Shown here one piece after another: positions 33,363 to 41,664 of a stretch of 57,352 nucleotides of DNA (positions are counted from its first letter, which is position 1; each line of letters opens with the position of its first letter). The DNA is taken from assembly GCA_013824715.1 (NCBI GenBank), contig PNOH01000030.1:1-57352 (forward strand), read 5' to 3'. The notes under the pieces are model-generated. The model saw only the letters and a list, made by a program, of their open reading frames with translations. It did no database searches and was not told the origin of the DNA. The position numbers and the translations under genes are program-made. This stretch comes from Odoribacter sp. Its GTDB lineage: Bacteria > Bacteroidota > Bacteroidia > Bacteroidales > Prolixibacteraceae.

Positions 33363-33502
33363 TTAAACTTTTCTTTGGAGGGTAATAGGCTTCCATTTCC
33401 TGAAAAACTGTTAAAATCGTCAACGTAATGACTAAATTACTGGTAAATTAGTCAATTCACATGTATATGATCAACAGATACATGGATTTGGACTAATTTC
33501 CG

Positions 33503-33533
33503 ATTGCATCCAAGTTGCAAATTTCTATCTTTA
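33503..33533 (+). promoter_or_regulatory. Bacteroidota-type promoter for the GntP permease operon
   Basis: ATTG ends at 33506, followed by exactly 19 bases and TATCTTTA (33526-33533), one mismatch from TAnnTTTG. The start would lie near 33540, about 19 bases before the permease ATG. Confidence 0.5.
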
Positions 33534-33558
33534 TTGCAAACTAATACACTAAACGTTC

Positions 33559-34980
33559 ATGCCTCTACTCATAGTCGGAATCGGAATCCTGATTCTTCTC
33601 GTCCTCGTCAGCAAATTCAAGATTAACGCCTTTCTGGCGCTACTCATCACTTCCTTCGCAGTTGGCTTATTGAGCAGTATGAATCCAATGGATATTCTCG
33701 ATTCCATTTTGAAAGGTGTTGGCGACACCATGGGGAAAATCGTACTTATCCTGGCATTTGGCGCTATGCTCGGAAAAATTCTGGAGGAAAGCGGCGCTGC
33801 CCACACTATTACATTCCGTATGACTGAATTCATGGGACTTAAGAACATTCAGTACGCACTACTGATAACCGGATTTCTGGTTGGCTTGCCCATGATGTAT
33901 AATGCCAGCTTTCTGGTGCTGATACCATTGATCTTCACATTTGCTTATACCACCAAACTGCCAACTATCTGGCTGGCTTTGCCGCTTCTTTCAGCTTTGT
34001 CGGTGGCACATTGTTTTTTACCGCCTCACCCGGCTCCAACCTACGTATCGTTTATTTACGAAGCCGATGTAAACAAAGTGTTGCTGTACGGACTAATCCC
34101 GATGATACCAGCTTGCCTGATTGGTGGTGTGTGGTTATCGCGCTTCTTTAAAAAAATTGATGTTACGCCACCTGAAGGGCTTTTTACTGAGAGGAAGTTC
34201 GAAAAAAGCGAACTGCCCGGATTGGGAATCAGTATTCTTAGCGCCGTTACCCCAATAATCCTGATGCTGATCGGAGCATTAGTTGATTTATCTTTTGGTC
34301 CGCCACCTGCAAAAGCAGAACTTACCAAAATGGGCATTGAAAATATCACCGGATTTTATCAGCATATTTTTACTGAAAAGGGTTTTAGTACTGAATCAGT
34401 GAATATTTTCTCCGGAATACTGACCTTCTTCAAATTTTTAAGCGACGCGAACATTGCACTATTTTCAGCAGTGATTGTTGCTATTTTCGCGCTTGGACTG
34501 CGAAAAGGACGAAGTATGGACGATGTGATGAACAGTTCGGCCAAATCAATTGGCGCTATCTCGATGATCGTCCTGATTATTGCCGGTGGAGGTGCATTCT
34601 CACAGGTATTAAAAGACAGTCATGTCATTGAGTACATCCGTTCAATTTCGGATAACATCCACATGAACCCATTACTGATGGCCTTCCTGATTGCTTCTGT
34701 TTTCAGGCTGGCGGTTGGTTCGGCTACGGTTGCTACCCTCACTACAGCTCCCATCATGCTGCCATTGGCCCAACAGGCCGGCACTTCGCCCGAATTGATG
34801 GTACTGGCCACCGGCGCCGGAAGTGTGATGTGGTCACATTTCAACGACTCCGGGTTCTGGATGTTCAAGGAATATTTTGGACTAAGCGTGAAACAAACTT
34901 TTCAGACCTGGACGGTGATGGAGTCAATAGTTGGGATTGTCGGAATAATCACTGTTCTGATTATGAGTGTCTTTATGTAA
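33559..34980 (+). CDS. gntP: GntP-family gluconate/H+ symporter-like permease
   Basis: This 473-residue integral membrane protein has some 12-14 hydrophobic segments. GntP-family marks include KINAFLALLITSFAVGLLSSM at the N-terminus, GFLVGLPMMYNASFLVLIPLIF, HCFLPPHPAPTYVSFIYEADVNK and late SATVATLTTAPIMLPL and VMWSHFNDSGFWMFKEYF. The family takes up gluconate and related sugar acids or hydroxy acids with protons. The gene starts a unit with a sugar isomerase-like gene 20 bases downstream, which supports a sugar-acid substrate such as a uronate or galactonate; this is inference. Confidence 0.9.
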   Translation: MPLLIVGIGILILLVLVSKFKINAFLALLITSFAVGLLSSMNPMDILDSILKGVGDTMGKIVLILAFGAMLGKILEESGAAHTITFRMTEFMGLKNIQYALLITGFLVGLPMMYNASFLVLIPLIFTFAYTTKLPTIWLALPLLSALSVAHCFLPPHPAPTYVSFIYEADVNKVLLYGLIPMIPACLIGGVWLSRFFKKIDVTPPEGLFTERKFEKSELPGLGISILSAVTPIILMLIGALVDLSFGPPPAKAELTKMGIENITGFYQHIFTEKGFSTESVNIFSGILTFFKFLSDANIALFSAVIVAIFALGLRKGRSMDDVMNSSAKSIGAISMIVLIIAGGGAFSQVLKDSHVIEYIRSISDNIHMNPLLMAFLIASVFRLAVGSATVATLTTAPIMLPLAQQAGTSPELMVLATGAGSVMWSHFNDSGFWMFKEYFGLSVKQTFQTWTVMESIVGIVGIITVLIMSVFM

Positions 34981-34999
34981 AAAATAAATTTGATATATC

Positions 35000-35896
35000 A
35001 TGAAACGAATTTCTTTTCCCTTTCTCCTTTTCTTTCTTTTTCCCTTTCTCCTGACTTTACAATTACATGGCAAACCGTATGAGAAACTTCGGGCAAAACT
35101 CAGGACCAGTCTGAACGCTTATTCCTTCAATGGTCCGTTAATGAAAGGCGAAATGAACCTGGACGAATTACTTGAATTTTGTGCTGCTTACCAGATTGAC
35201 GCGGTTGACATTACGGCTTATTATTTCCCCGGATATCCTGAAGTTCCTTCGGATGAATATTTATATCATATCAAACAAAAAGCTTTCCTGCTTGGCGTTG
35301 AAATCAGCGGAACCGGTGTGCGTAACGATTTTTCCGATCCTGATCCGGTGAAGCGAAAAGCCAGTGTGGAGTTGGTTAAAAAATGGATTATTGCCGCTGA
35401 AAAACTGGGAGCTCCGGTCATTCGGGTTTTTTCCGGAACGGTTGATGTGAAAGATATTCCGCGCGAAAAAGTAGTTGATTACATGGTCGCCGACCTGAAA
35501 GAATGTGTTGAATTTGGAAAGGCGCACGGAGTAGTGGTGGGCATCCAGAACCACAACGATTTTATCAAAACAGCCGATCAGGCCATCGAAATCATCAAAC
35601 GGGTTAACTCCGACTGGTTTGGTTTGATTCTGGATGTGGGCAGTTACCGCACAGGCGATCCATACCAGGAAATTGCCCAGTCCATTCCTTATACGGTGAA
35701 CTGGCAGCTTAAAGAAAATCTTTTTGTGAACGGCGTTGAGCAAAAAACCGATCTGGACCGGATCATGAAAATTATTCAGGAGATAGGATACAGGGGTTAT
35801 ATTCCATTGGAAACTCTCGGAGAAGGTGACCCGAAAGTGAAAGTTCCGCTGTTCCTGAAAGAGATTAAAGATGCCATACTCCAAATAAAAGAATAG
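35000..35896 (+). CDS. Exported sugar isomerase/epimerase-like TIM-barrel protein
   Basis: This 298-residue protein begins with a strongly hydrophobic signal (FPFLLFFLFPFLLTLQLHG). The rest is an AP-endonuclease-2/xylose-isomerase-like TIM barrel: RTSLNAYSFNGPLMKGEMNLDELLEFCAAYQIDAVDITAYYFPGYP, then VIRVFSGTVD, VVVGIQNHNDF with His/Asp metal ligands, FGLILDVGSY, and GYIPLETLGEGDP near the C-terminus with the last Glu ligand. The fold binds divalent metal and isomerises or cleaves sugar substrates. Export to the periplasm is unusual for metabolic isomerases but common for this family in Bacteroidota. It lies 20 bases after gntP. Confidence 0.8.
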   Translation: MKRISFPFLLFFLFPFLLTLQLHGKPYEKLRAKLRTSLNAYSFNGPLMKGEMNLDELLEFCAAYQIDAVDITAYYFPGYPEVPSDEYLYHIKQKAFLLGVEISGTGVRNDFSDPDPVKRKASVELVKKWIIAAEKLGAPVIRVFSGTVDVKDIPREKVVDYMVADLKECVEFGKAHGVVVGIQNHNDFIKTADQAIEIIKRVNSDWFGLILDVGSYRTGDPYQEIAQSIPYTVNWQLKENLFVNGVEQKTDLDRIMKIIQEIGYRGYIPLETLGEGDPKVKVPLFLKEIKDAILQIKE

Positions 35897-35976
35897 TTGA
35901 AATTGACAATTCTGAAAACAAATCTTTCTCAACCCCATATTCGTACAAACTTCAGATTTAATTAATAACCACATAA

Positions 35977-37026
35977 ATGAAAACTTCACCAATCAGAAAT
36001 CTTATTTTGTTCCTTTCTGTCATCATGCTGACAGGATGCAGCAAAGACGGAACATCCCAAAACCTGCCAGCTACAAATTTTGCAAAGGGGGCCGATATAA
36101 GCTGGCTGCCACAAATGGAGGCTACCGGATACAAATTTTACAACGATAAAGGCGATGAAGAAGATTGCTTTAAAATTTTGAAGGATCACGGAATTAATTC
36201 CATCCGGCTAAGGACATTCGTGAATCCTTCGGACGATAAGGCCAGCGGTCATTGCAGCAAGGACGAAACGGTTGAAATGGCAGTCCGGGCTCAAAAATGG
36301 GGGATGAGGGTGATGATTAACTTTCATTACAGCGACAGTTGGGCCGACCCGGGCAAACAACGGAAGCCAAAAGCATGGGAAGGCCACGATTTCCCGACTT
36401 TGCTGGACGACCTGTACAATTATACTTTTGATGTGATGACTGCGCTTAAAACTGCCGGGGTAACGCCCGAATGGGTTCAGATCGGGAATGAAACTCCCGG
36501 AGGAATGATCTATCCCGAAGGAAGTGTTTCGAACTGGCCGCAGTTGGCACAATTATTCAACAAGGGTTACGATGCGATCAAGGCAGTAAGTCCGCAGTCC
36601 AAAGTTATTCTCCATGTTGATCAGGGAAATAACAACAGTCGGTTCCGTTGGTGGTTCGATGCCGCGAAGGCCAATGGGGTTAACTACGATATGATTGGAT
36701 TATCCTATTATCCATACTGGCTCGAAGGAAAGCCGGATTATACCCTGTCTATTGATGATCTGGGAGCTAATTTGAAAGACATGGCTTCACGCTATGGAAA
36801 AGAAGTGATGGTGGTTGAGGTGGGAGGTGAAGACACCAAAGTACAGAACACCTACGATATGTTGTTGGCGGTCCTGAAAAAAGTGAAGGAAGTTCCTGAA
36901 AGAAAAGGCATGGGCGTATTTTACTGGGAACCCGAAGGAGCCAGAAGCTGGAGCCGTTATGCGCTCAGCGCATGGGGAGACGATGGCAGGCCAACGAAAG
37001 CGATGGATGCGTTTTTAGAAGAATAA
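35977..37026 (+). CDS. GH53 arabinogalactan endo-beta-1,4-galactanase, lipoprotein
   Basis: This 349-residue protein has a lipoprotein signal (ILFLSVIMLTGCSKDG, lipidated Cys near residue 21). The GH53 barrel begins FAKGADISWLPQMEATGYKFYNDKG, then GINSIRLRTFVNPSD, MRVMINFHYSDSWADPGKQ and the acid/base Glu in WVQIGNETPGGMIYPEGS near residue 170. The nucleophile is in VMVVEVGGED near residue 280, and GVFYWEPEG follows. It cuts beta-1,4-galactan side chains of pectin. It is followed after 180 bases by a GH2 gene, so galactan breakdown is likely a shared job. Confidence 0.93.
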   Translation: MKTSPIRNLILFLSVIMLTGCSKDGTSQNLPATNFAKGADISWLPQMEATGYKFYNDKGDEEDCFKILKDHGINSIRLRTFVNPSDDKASGHCSKDETVEMAVRAQKWGMRVMINFHYSDSWADPGKQRKPKAWEGHDFPTLLDDLYNYTFDVMTALKTAGVTPEWVQIGNETPGGMIYPEGSVSNWPQLAQLFNKGYDAIKAVSPQSKVILHVDQGNNNSRFRWWFDAAKANGVNYDMIGLSYYPYWLEGKPDYTLSIDDLGANLKDMASRYGKEVMVVEVGGEDTKVQNTYDMLLAVLKKVKEVPERKGMGVFYWEPEGARSWSRYALSAWGDDGRPTKAMDAFLEE

Positions 37027-37076
37027 ATTCCGAATAATGTCAGGATTATAGCAAGAACCAAGATGATGTCAACATA

Positions 37077-37142
37077 ATCCCGAAGGGATAACATGATTAT
37101 AGATTGAAAGCCGGGATAATCGCACCAAAACCCCGAAGGGGT
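37077..37142. repeat. Two copies of the CCCGAAGGG-type dispersed hairpin repeat
   Basis: ATCCCGAAGGGAT (37077-37089) and ACCCCGAAGGGGT (37130-37142) are short perfect palindromes around a GAA centre. They are followed by AACATGATTATAG and GACATTGC respectively. An ATTATAG also occurs at about 37046. The stems differ by paired changes. This kind of repeat is widely dispersed between Bacteroidota genes. Confidence 0.65.
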
Positions 37143-37203
37143 GACATTGCAAAGCGAAAAGAATCAATAAAACAAAAATAATAAATCTCTAAAGACCATT
37201 TAA

Positions 37204-39570
37204 ATGACCCTTCGAAAAACTTTGTTCTTTATTGTACTAACTATTATTTTATCGTCATGCAGCATTTCTGCTCCCATCCTTTTCTCAACAGAATCCGGTA
37301 ATTTTAATTCCGGTTGGGAATTCATCAAAGACCCGTTGGACAGTATTTCTTCTGAACTTTTCCTGAAGGATGAAAAGCAATCATCTACCTGGCAGAAAGT
37401 TACTTTGCCGCATACTGCCAACATTGAAGCGGTTGATTCGCCTGAAAAACAATGGCAGGGAATTGCCCGCTACCGCAAGTTTTTTACCGTTCCGGAGCAG
37501 TTTGATGGCAAATCGGTTTCGATTCATTTCGGGGCAGCCATGCAGATTGCCAAAGTTTACCAGAATGGAGAATTGGTTCAAACTCACTTGGGTGGGTATC
37601 TTCCTTTTCAGATAAAACTGGACGGCAAAATCAAATTTGGCAAAGAAAACTGTATTTTGGTTGAACTTGACAACCGCGACAATCCGCTGGTACCTCCCGG
37701 CAAACCACTTGCTACGCTCGATTTCAATTATTATAGTGGTTTGTACCGTAATGTCACTATCGAAATAAAAGACAAGCTCCATATATCTGATCCGATTACA
37801 GCCAATCGTGTTGCCGGAGGTGGATTACTTGTGACTTACAGTGATGTAACCGCGCAATCAGCCCAAATTAATGTTCAGGTTGATGTTGAAAATGAATCGG
37901 CAACGGCAAAACTTATCAGTTTACAAATTAGCCTGAAAGATGCGGAAGGAAAATCTGTTCTGTCTGAGACAATTACTGAACAATCGGTCTCGGCTTCAGG
38001 TTTTATTCAGTTCAAACAGCAATTCAAACTCGATAATCCACGTTTGTGGTCGCCCGATAGCCCAGCTCTTTATCAACTAAATGTAAAAGTGATCAGCGAT
38101 AAAGTGGCAGTTGATTCGTTATCTGAAAAAATCGGTATCCGAACCTTTTCGTTTTCAGCAAAAGAGGGTTTTGTGCTGAACGGACAAAAACTAAAAATTC
38201 GCGGAACCAACCGTCATCAGGAATATCCATACATCGGAAACGCACTTTCCGACAATGCCCAATTCCGCGATGCCTTCAAAATTAAACAAGCCGGATTTAA
38301 TTTCGTGCGTTGCTCGCATTATTCGCAATCACCGGCTTTTCTGGCTGTCTGCGACGAACTGGGAATTATGGTGATGGATGCCATTCCCGGCTGGCAATTT
38401 GTTGGTGGCGATGAATTTCAAAATAACAGCATTCGTGATGCCCGTGAAATGGTTCGCCGCGACCGAAATCATCCTTCCATCATTTTGTGGGAAGCATCGC
38501 TCAACGAATCTGATATGCCCAAATCGTATATGGAACGGGCGCATCAGGCGGTGCATGAAGAGTTGCCGGTTGCTGATGTTTATACCTGCGGCTGGATTGA
38601 CAGTGTTTACGATGTGTTTATTCCGGCGCGTCAACATTCCAAACCTCCGTATTACTGGAACAAATATGCCAAAGACAAACCCCTCCTGATTGCCGAATAT
38701 GGCGATTGGGAATATTATGCACAGAATGCAGGTTTCAACCAGACTGCATATAAAGACCTGCAAACCGAAGAACGGAACTCGCGCCAATTGCGTGGATTCG
38801 GTCAGAAACGTCTGGCACAGCAGGCGCTCAATTACCAGGAATCGCACAACGATAACCGGAACGGTCCGGCAGTGGGGGATGCCAACTGGCTGATGTTCGA
38901 TTACAAACGTGGATACGCGCCGGATATCGAATCTTCTGGTATTATGGATATTTTCAGGCTACCAAAATTCGCGTTTTACTTTTATGCGAGCCAGGCAGAA
39001 AATGCTGCGCCGATGATTTGCATAGCTAATTTTTGGAACGATCCGAAATTCAAAGATGTTAAGGTTTACAGCAATTGCAATGAAGTTGAATTGTCGCTTA
39101 ACGGAAAAGTAATTGCCCGCCAGAAACCCGATCAGGACCGGAATTCGACCAACCTGAAACATCCCCCATTTACTTTTGTGATGACTGAATTTATAGCCGG
39201 AAAGCTGGAAGCCAAAGGATTTATTTTCGGAAAAGAAGTTGCTAAAACTGAGGCACAAACACCTGGAGTACCGGCGAAAATTTCTTTAAGTATTGATTTG
39301 AGTGGCAAGGAACTTCAGGCTGGAAAAAATGATGTTGTTTTCGTGTATGCTTCGGTTACTGATGCTGCTGGAACTATAATTACGGATGATATTCGTCCGG
39401 TAACTTTCACCACTGAAGGTGATGCTGAATTAGTTGGCGACAATCCACGGAAAGCCGAAGCTGGTATTTCTACCATTTTGCTGATGGCTGGCAAAACTTC
39501 GGGAGTAGTAAAAATCAAAGCAAGTGCAGAAGGATTGGCTTCCGCAGAATTGGAGATTGGAATGCATTAG
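37204..39570 (+). CDS. GH2-family beta-galactosidase-like enzyme, lipoprotein
   Basis: This 788-residue protein has a lipoprotein signal (TLFFIVLTIILSSCSIS). The domain order is that of GH2: a jelly-roll sugar-binding domain (FNSGWEFIKDP ... LPHTANIEA ... YRKFFTVPEQFDG), an Ig-like domain, then the TIM barrel from about residue 315 (EGFVLNGQKLKIRGTNRHQEYP). The acid/base Glu lies in DRNHPSIILWEASLNESD near 434 and the nucleophile in PLLIAEYGDWEYY near 497. C-terminal Ig-like domains follow. The acid/base motif is SLNES rather than the usual GNE, but the Asn-Glu pair is kept. It sits after GH53, in keeping with galactan side-chain degradation. Confidence 0.9.
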   Translation: MTLRKTLFFIVLTIILSSCSISAPILFSTESGNFNSGWEFIKDPLDSISSELFLKDEKQSSTWQKVTLPHTANIEAVDSPEKQWQGIARYRKFFTVPEQFDGKSVSIHFGAAMQIAKVYQNGELVQTHLGGYLPFQIKLDGKIKFGKENCILVELDNRDNPLVPPGKPLATLDFNYYSGLYRNVTIEIKDKLHISDPITANRVAGGGLLVTYSDVTAQSAQINVQVDVENESATAKLISLQISLKDAEGKSVLSETITEQSVSASGFIQFKQQFKLDNPRLWSPDSPALYQLNVKVISDKVAVDSLSEKIGIRTFSFSAKEGFVLNGQKLKIRGTNRHQEYPYIGNALSDNAQFRDAFKIKQAGFNFVRCSHYSQSPAFLAVCDELGIMVMDAIPGWQFVGGDEFQNNSIRDAREMVRRDRNHPSIILWEASLNESDMPKSYMERAHQAVHEELPVADVYTCGWIDSVYDVFIPARQHSKPPYYWNKYAKDKPLLIAEYGDWEYYAQNAGFNQTAYKDLQTEERNSRQLRGFGQKRLAQQALNYQESHNDNRNGPAVGDANWLMFDYKRGYAPDIESSGIMDIFRLPKFAFYFYASQAENAAPMICIANFWNDPKFKDVKVYSNCNEVELSLNGKVIARQKPDQDRNSTNLKHPPFTFVMTEFIAGKLEAKGFIFGKEVAKTEAQTPGVPAKISLSIDLSGKELQAGKNDVVFVYASVTDAAGTIITDDIRPVTFTTEGDAELVGDNPRKAEAGISTILLMAGKTSGVVKIKASAEGLASAELEIGMH

Positions 39571-39589
39571 CGGGAAATTTTCACCACAA

Positions 39590-39628
39590 AAATACCCGGT
39601 CAGATTTTTTGTTTGACTGGGTATTTAT
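39590..39628 (+). terminator. Terminator-like hairpin after the GH2 gene
   Basis: AAATACCCGGTCA and TGACTGGGTATTT pair (one G-U pair) around an 11-base T-rich loop. It starts about 20 bases after the stop and is followed by an AT-rich stretch. Confidence 0.65.
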
Positions 39629-39634
39629 TAGTCT

Positions 39635-39728
39635 AATCCCAAATTCAAGTCAAATTATGGGATCATAATCCCAAATTCAAGTCTAAAAATGGGATTATAA
39701 TCCCAAATTCAAGTCTAAATTTGGGATT
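39635..39728 (+). repeat. Three tandem 32-bp palindromic units upstream of the AAA ATPase gene
   Basis: Units begin at 39635, 39667 and 39699, exactly 32 bases apart, each starting AATCCCAAATTCAAGTC. Each unit is itself a palindrome (AATCCCA...TGGGATT), and the third is best (AATCCCAAATT...AATTTGGGATT). The -33 element of the promoter lies in the right arm of the third unit. Confidence 0.85.
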
Positions 39729-39750
39729 TCAAAAATAATCCCTATTTTTG
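39720..39750 (+). promoter_or_regulatory. Promoter of the AAA/DUF4143 ATPase gene
   Basis: TTTG (39720-39723), exactly 19 bases, then TATTTTTG (39743-39750) match the Bacteroidota consensus. The -33 box is part of the third palindromic unit, so a protein bound to the tandem units would compete with RNA polymerase. Confidence 0.65.
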
Positions 39751-39765
39751 TGCAAAAAATCAGAC

Positions 39766-40908
39766 ATGATATCCCGAATAATTTTGAAACAATTGACCGA
39801 TCGCATGGGAAAAGGAAAAGCCATCCTATTGGTCGGGCCCCGTCAGGTTGGTAAGTCAACATTATTAAAGAGTTTACAAAAAGAACGGGAGCACGAAACG
39901 CTTTTATTAAACTGCGATGAACCCGACATTCGTCAAATGCTTGAAAATGTAAGTTCAGACCAATTAAAAGCAATGATTGGCAGGAATACCTTGCTCCTGA
40001 TTGATGAAGCACAAAAGGTTGAAAACATTGGTTTGACAATCAAATTAATCGTTGACAATATCGAACAGGTACAGGTGATTGCAACCGGATCGTCGGCCTT
40101 TGAGCTGCGGAACAAAACGAACGAACCACTTACCGGACGTAAATATGAATTCAATCTGTTCCCATTGTCAGTGGCCGAAATGGTCGCACATCATGGCCAA
40201 TTAACTGAAAACAGGATGCTGGAACGGCGTATGATTTACGGTCTGTATCCTGAAATAGTCAGTGATTTGGGCAATGAACAGGAAAACCTGCTTGAACTGA
40301 TTAACAGCTATTTATATAAAGATATTCTGTCGTTCCAGAATATCAGAAAACCCGATGTGCTGGATAAGTTGTTGACCGGACTTGCATTGCAAATGGGGCA
40401 GGAGGTTTCGTACAATGAACTGGGACAATTAATCAGTGTTGATAAAGCTACGATCGAAAAGTACATCGAACTGCTCGAGAAGTGTTTTGTTGTATTTCGC
40501 CTGGGCTCGTTTAACCGGAATCTGCGCAGCGAATTGAAAAAAAGCCGAAAAATATATTTTTACGACAATGGTGTCAGGAATGCTATCCTGAATAATTTTT
40601 CACCATTAGCTTTAAGACAGGATACAGGGGCATTGTGGGAGAATTTTATGGTAAGCGAACGTATCAAACAGAATTCGTACAACCGGGATTACCGGAAATC
40701 TTTCTTTTGGCGAACTCAAACACAGCAAGAGATTGATCTGTTGGAAGAAAAGGATGGTATTTTCTACGCTTTTGAGTTTAAATGGAACGACAAAAAGCTG
40801 GCACGGATTCCAAAATCATTTGCCGAAACTTATCCTGAACATCGGTTCGAGGTAATTACACCGGCAAACTACCTGGATTTTCTTTCAACTCCAACATGTA
40901 GGTCTTAA
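39766..40908 (+). CDS. AAA ATPase with DUF4143 and nuclease-like C-terminus
   Basis: This 380-residue protein has an N-terminal AAA_14 domain: Walker A LLVGPRQVGKSTLLKSL, Walker B NTLLLIDEAQKVENIG and sensor VIATGSSAFELRN. The DUF4143 region follows (YLYKDILSFQNIRKPDVLDKLLTGLA..., a winged-helix-like segment SVDKATIEKYIELLEKCFVVFRL). The end reads TQQEIDLLEEKDGIFYAFEFKWND, which fits a PD-(D/E)xK nuclease core (Asp, then E-x-K). A TTG at 39748 is in frame; ATG 39766 is preferred because it leaves room for the promoter. The function is unknown. The tandem palindromes upstream suggest autoregulation. The gene at 49839 is a distant paralogue. Confidence 0.85.
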   Translation: MISRIILKQLTDRMGKGKAILLVGPRQVGKSTLLKSLQKEREHETLLLNCDEPDIRQMLENVSSDQLKAMIGRNTLLLIDEAQKVENIGLTIKLIVDNIEQVQVIATGSSAFELRNKTNEPLTGRKYEFNLFPLSVAEMVAHHGQLTENRMLERRMIYGLYPEIVSDLGNEQENLLELINSYLYKDILSFQNIRKPDVLDKLLTGLALQMGQEVSYNELGQLISVDKATIEKYIELLEKCFVVFRLGSFNRNLRSELKKSRKIYFYDNGVRNAILNNFSPLALRQDTGALWENFMVSERIKQNSYNRDYRKSFFWRTQTQQEIDLLEEKDGIFYAFEFKWNDKKLARIPKSFAETYPEHRFEVITPANYLDFLSTPTCRS

Positions 40909-41481
40909 TTATTTCGAGTTCAGGATAATCTCATCCAGCGGCCGTTTTGGAACGTGGTGAACCTGGTTTTCGTCGCGCCAGTATTTCACGTCTCCGTTTT
41001 CCATTTCATCCAGAACCACTGTTTCGTTCGGCTTTCCGAGTGCCAGAACATAAAGTATTTCGTATTGATCCGAAAGGTGAATGATTTCGCGAAGTTTATT
41101 GCGGTTCACCGAATAGATGATGCAACCGCCAAAACCAGCTTCAGTTGCCCCAAGCAAAATACTTTGCATGGCGATTCCATCATCACAAAAATAATTTTCT
41201 GAAATGAGAGTATCATGAAGTAAGATGATGTATGCAGAAGGTCGTTCACCTTCTTCCGGCCCGGGCCATGTGGTGAGATAACCTGCCCATGCCAATTGCT
41301 CGAAGATTTTAGCATTCAGTGATTCTTCAGTACTCAGAATATATTTTAAGGACTGTGAGTTACGGGCTGATGCAGAATTGCGCGCCAAATCAACCCATTC
41401 GCGTAACTGGATTGTGCTGATTCTTTCAGACTGATAAAAACGGCGGTAGCTTCGGTTTTTCAGGATTAGTTCCTTTAGCAT
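40909..41481 (-). CDS. Nitroreductase-family flavoprotein
   Basis: This 190-residue FMN-dependent oxidoreductase has the family's N-terminal LILKNRSYRRFYQSERIS (a phosphate-binding Arg cluster), the middle segment AYIILLHD, then DDGIAMQSILLGATEAGFGGCII and the C-terminal EILYVLALGKPNETVVLDE. The family reduces quinones, flavins or nitro compounds with NAD(P)H. The gene is convergent with the ATPase gene, whose stop codon ends one base before this gene's last base. The substrate is unknown. Confidence 0.9.
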   Translation of the reverse strand: MLKELILKNRSYRRFYQSERISTIQLREWVDLARNSASARNSQSLKYILSTEESLNAKIFEQLAWAGYLTTWPGPEEGERPSAYIILLHDTLISENYFCDDGIAMQSILLGATEAGFGGCIIYSVNRNKLREIIHLSDQYEILYVLALGKPNETVVLDEMENGDVKYWRDENQVHHVPKRPLDEIILNSK

Positions 41482-41664
41482 GATCTTTAAGTTTTAAATT
41501 CAGCATAAAAATAAACAATTGCTTCAATTGGTTGAAGCCTCAAGGTGAATGATTTTTTTTGACTTATTCAATGGCGCTGTCAAAGGATAAATATTCCAGC
41601 CAATTTTTCAGGAATTGAAATAGAATGTTCTAATTTTAGAACTGATTGAAAAAACCAAATTCTT

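Noticed and set aside
27882-39570. A polysaccharide utilisation locus in the strict sense
   Set aside because: No SusC/SusD homologue or dedicated regulator is encoded in the window; co-location alone was not taken as proof.
39635-39728. A short CRISPR-like array of three 32-base units
   Set aside because: The units are contiguous, without variable spacers, and overlap a promoter; they are tandem palindromes and not a CRISPR.
39766-40908. A toxin-antitoxin pair formed by the ATPase and the nitroreductase
   Set aside because: The genes are convergent, the partner is a normal flavoprotein, and no small antitoxin-like frame adjoins either ATPase.
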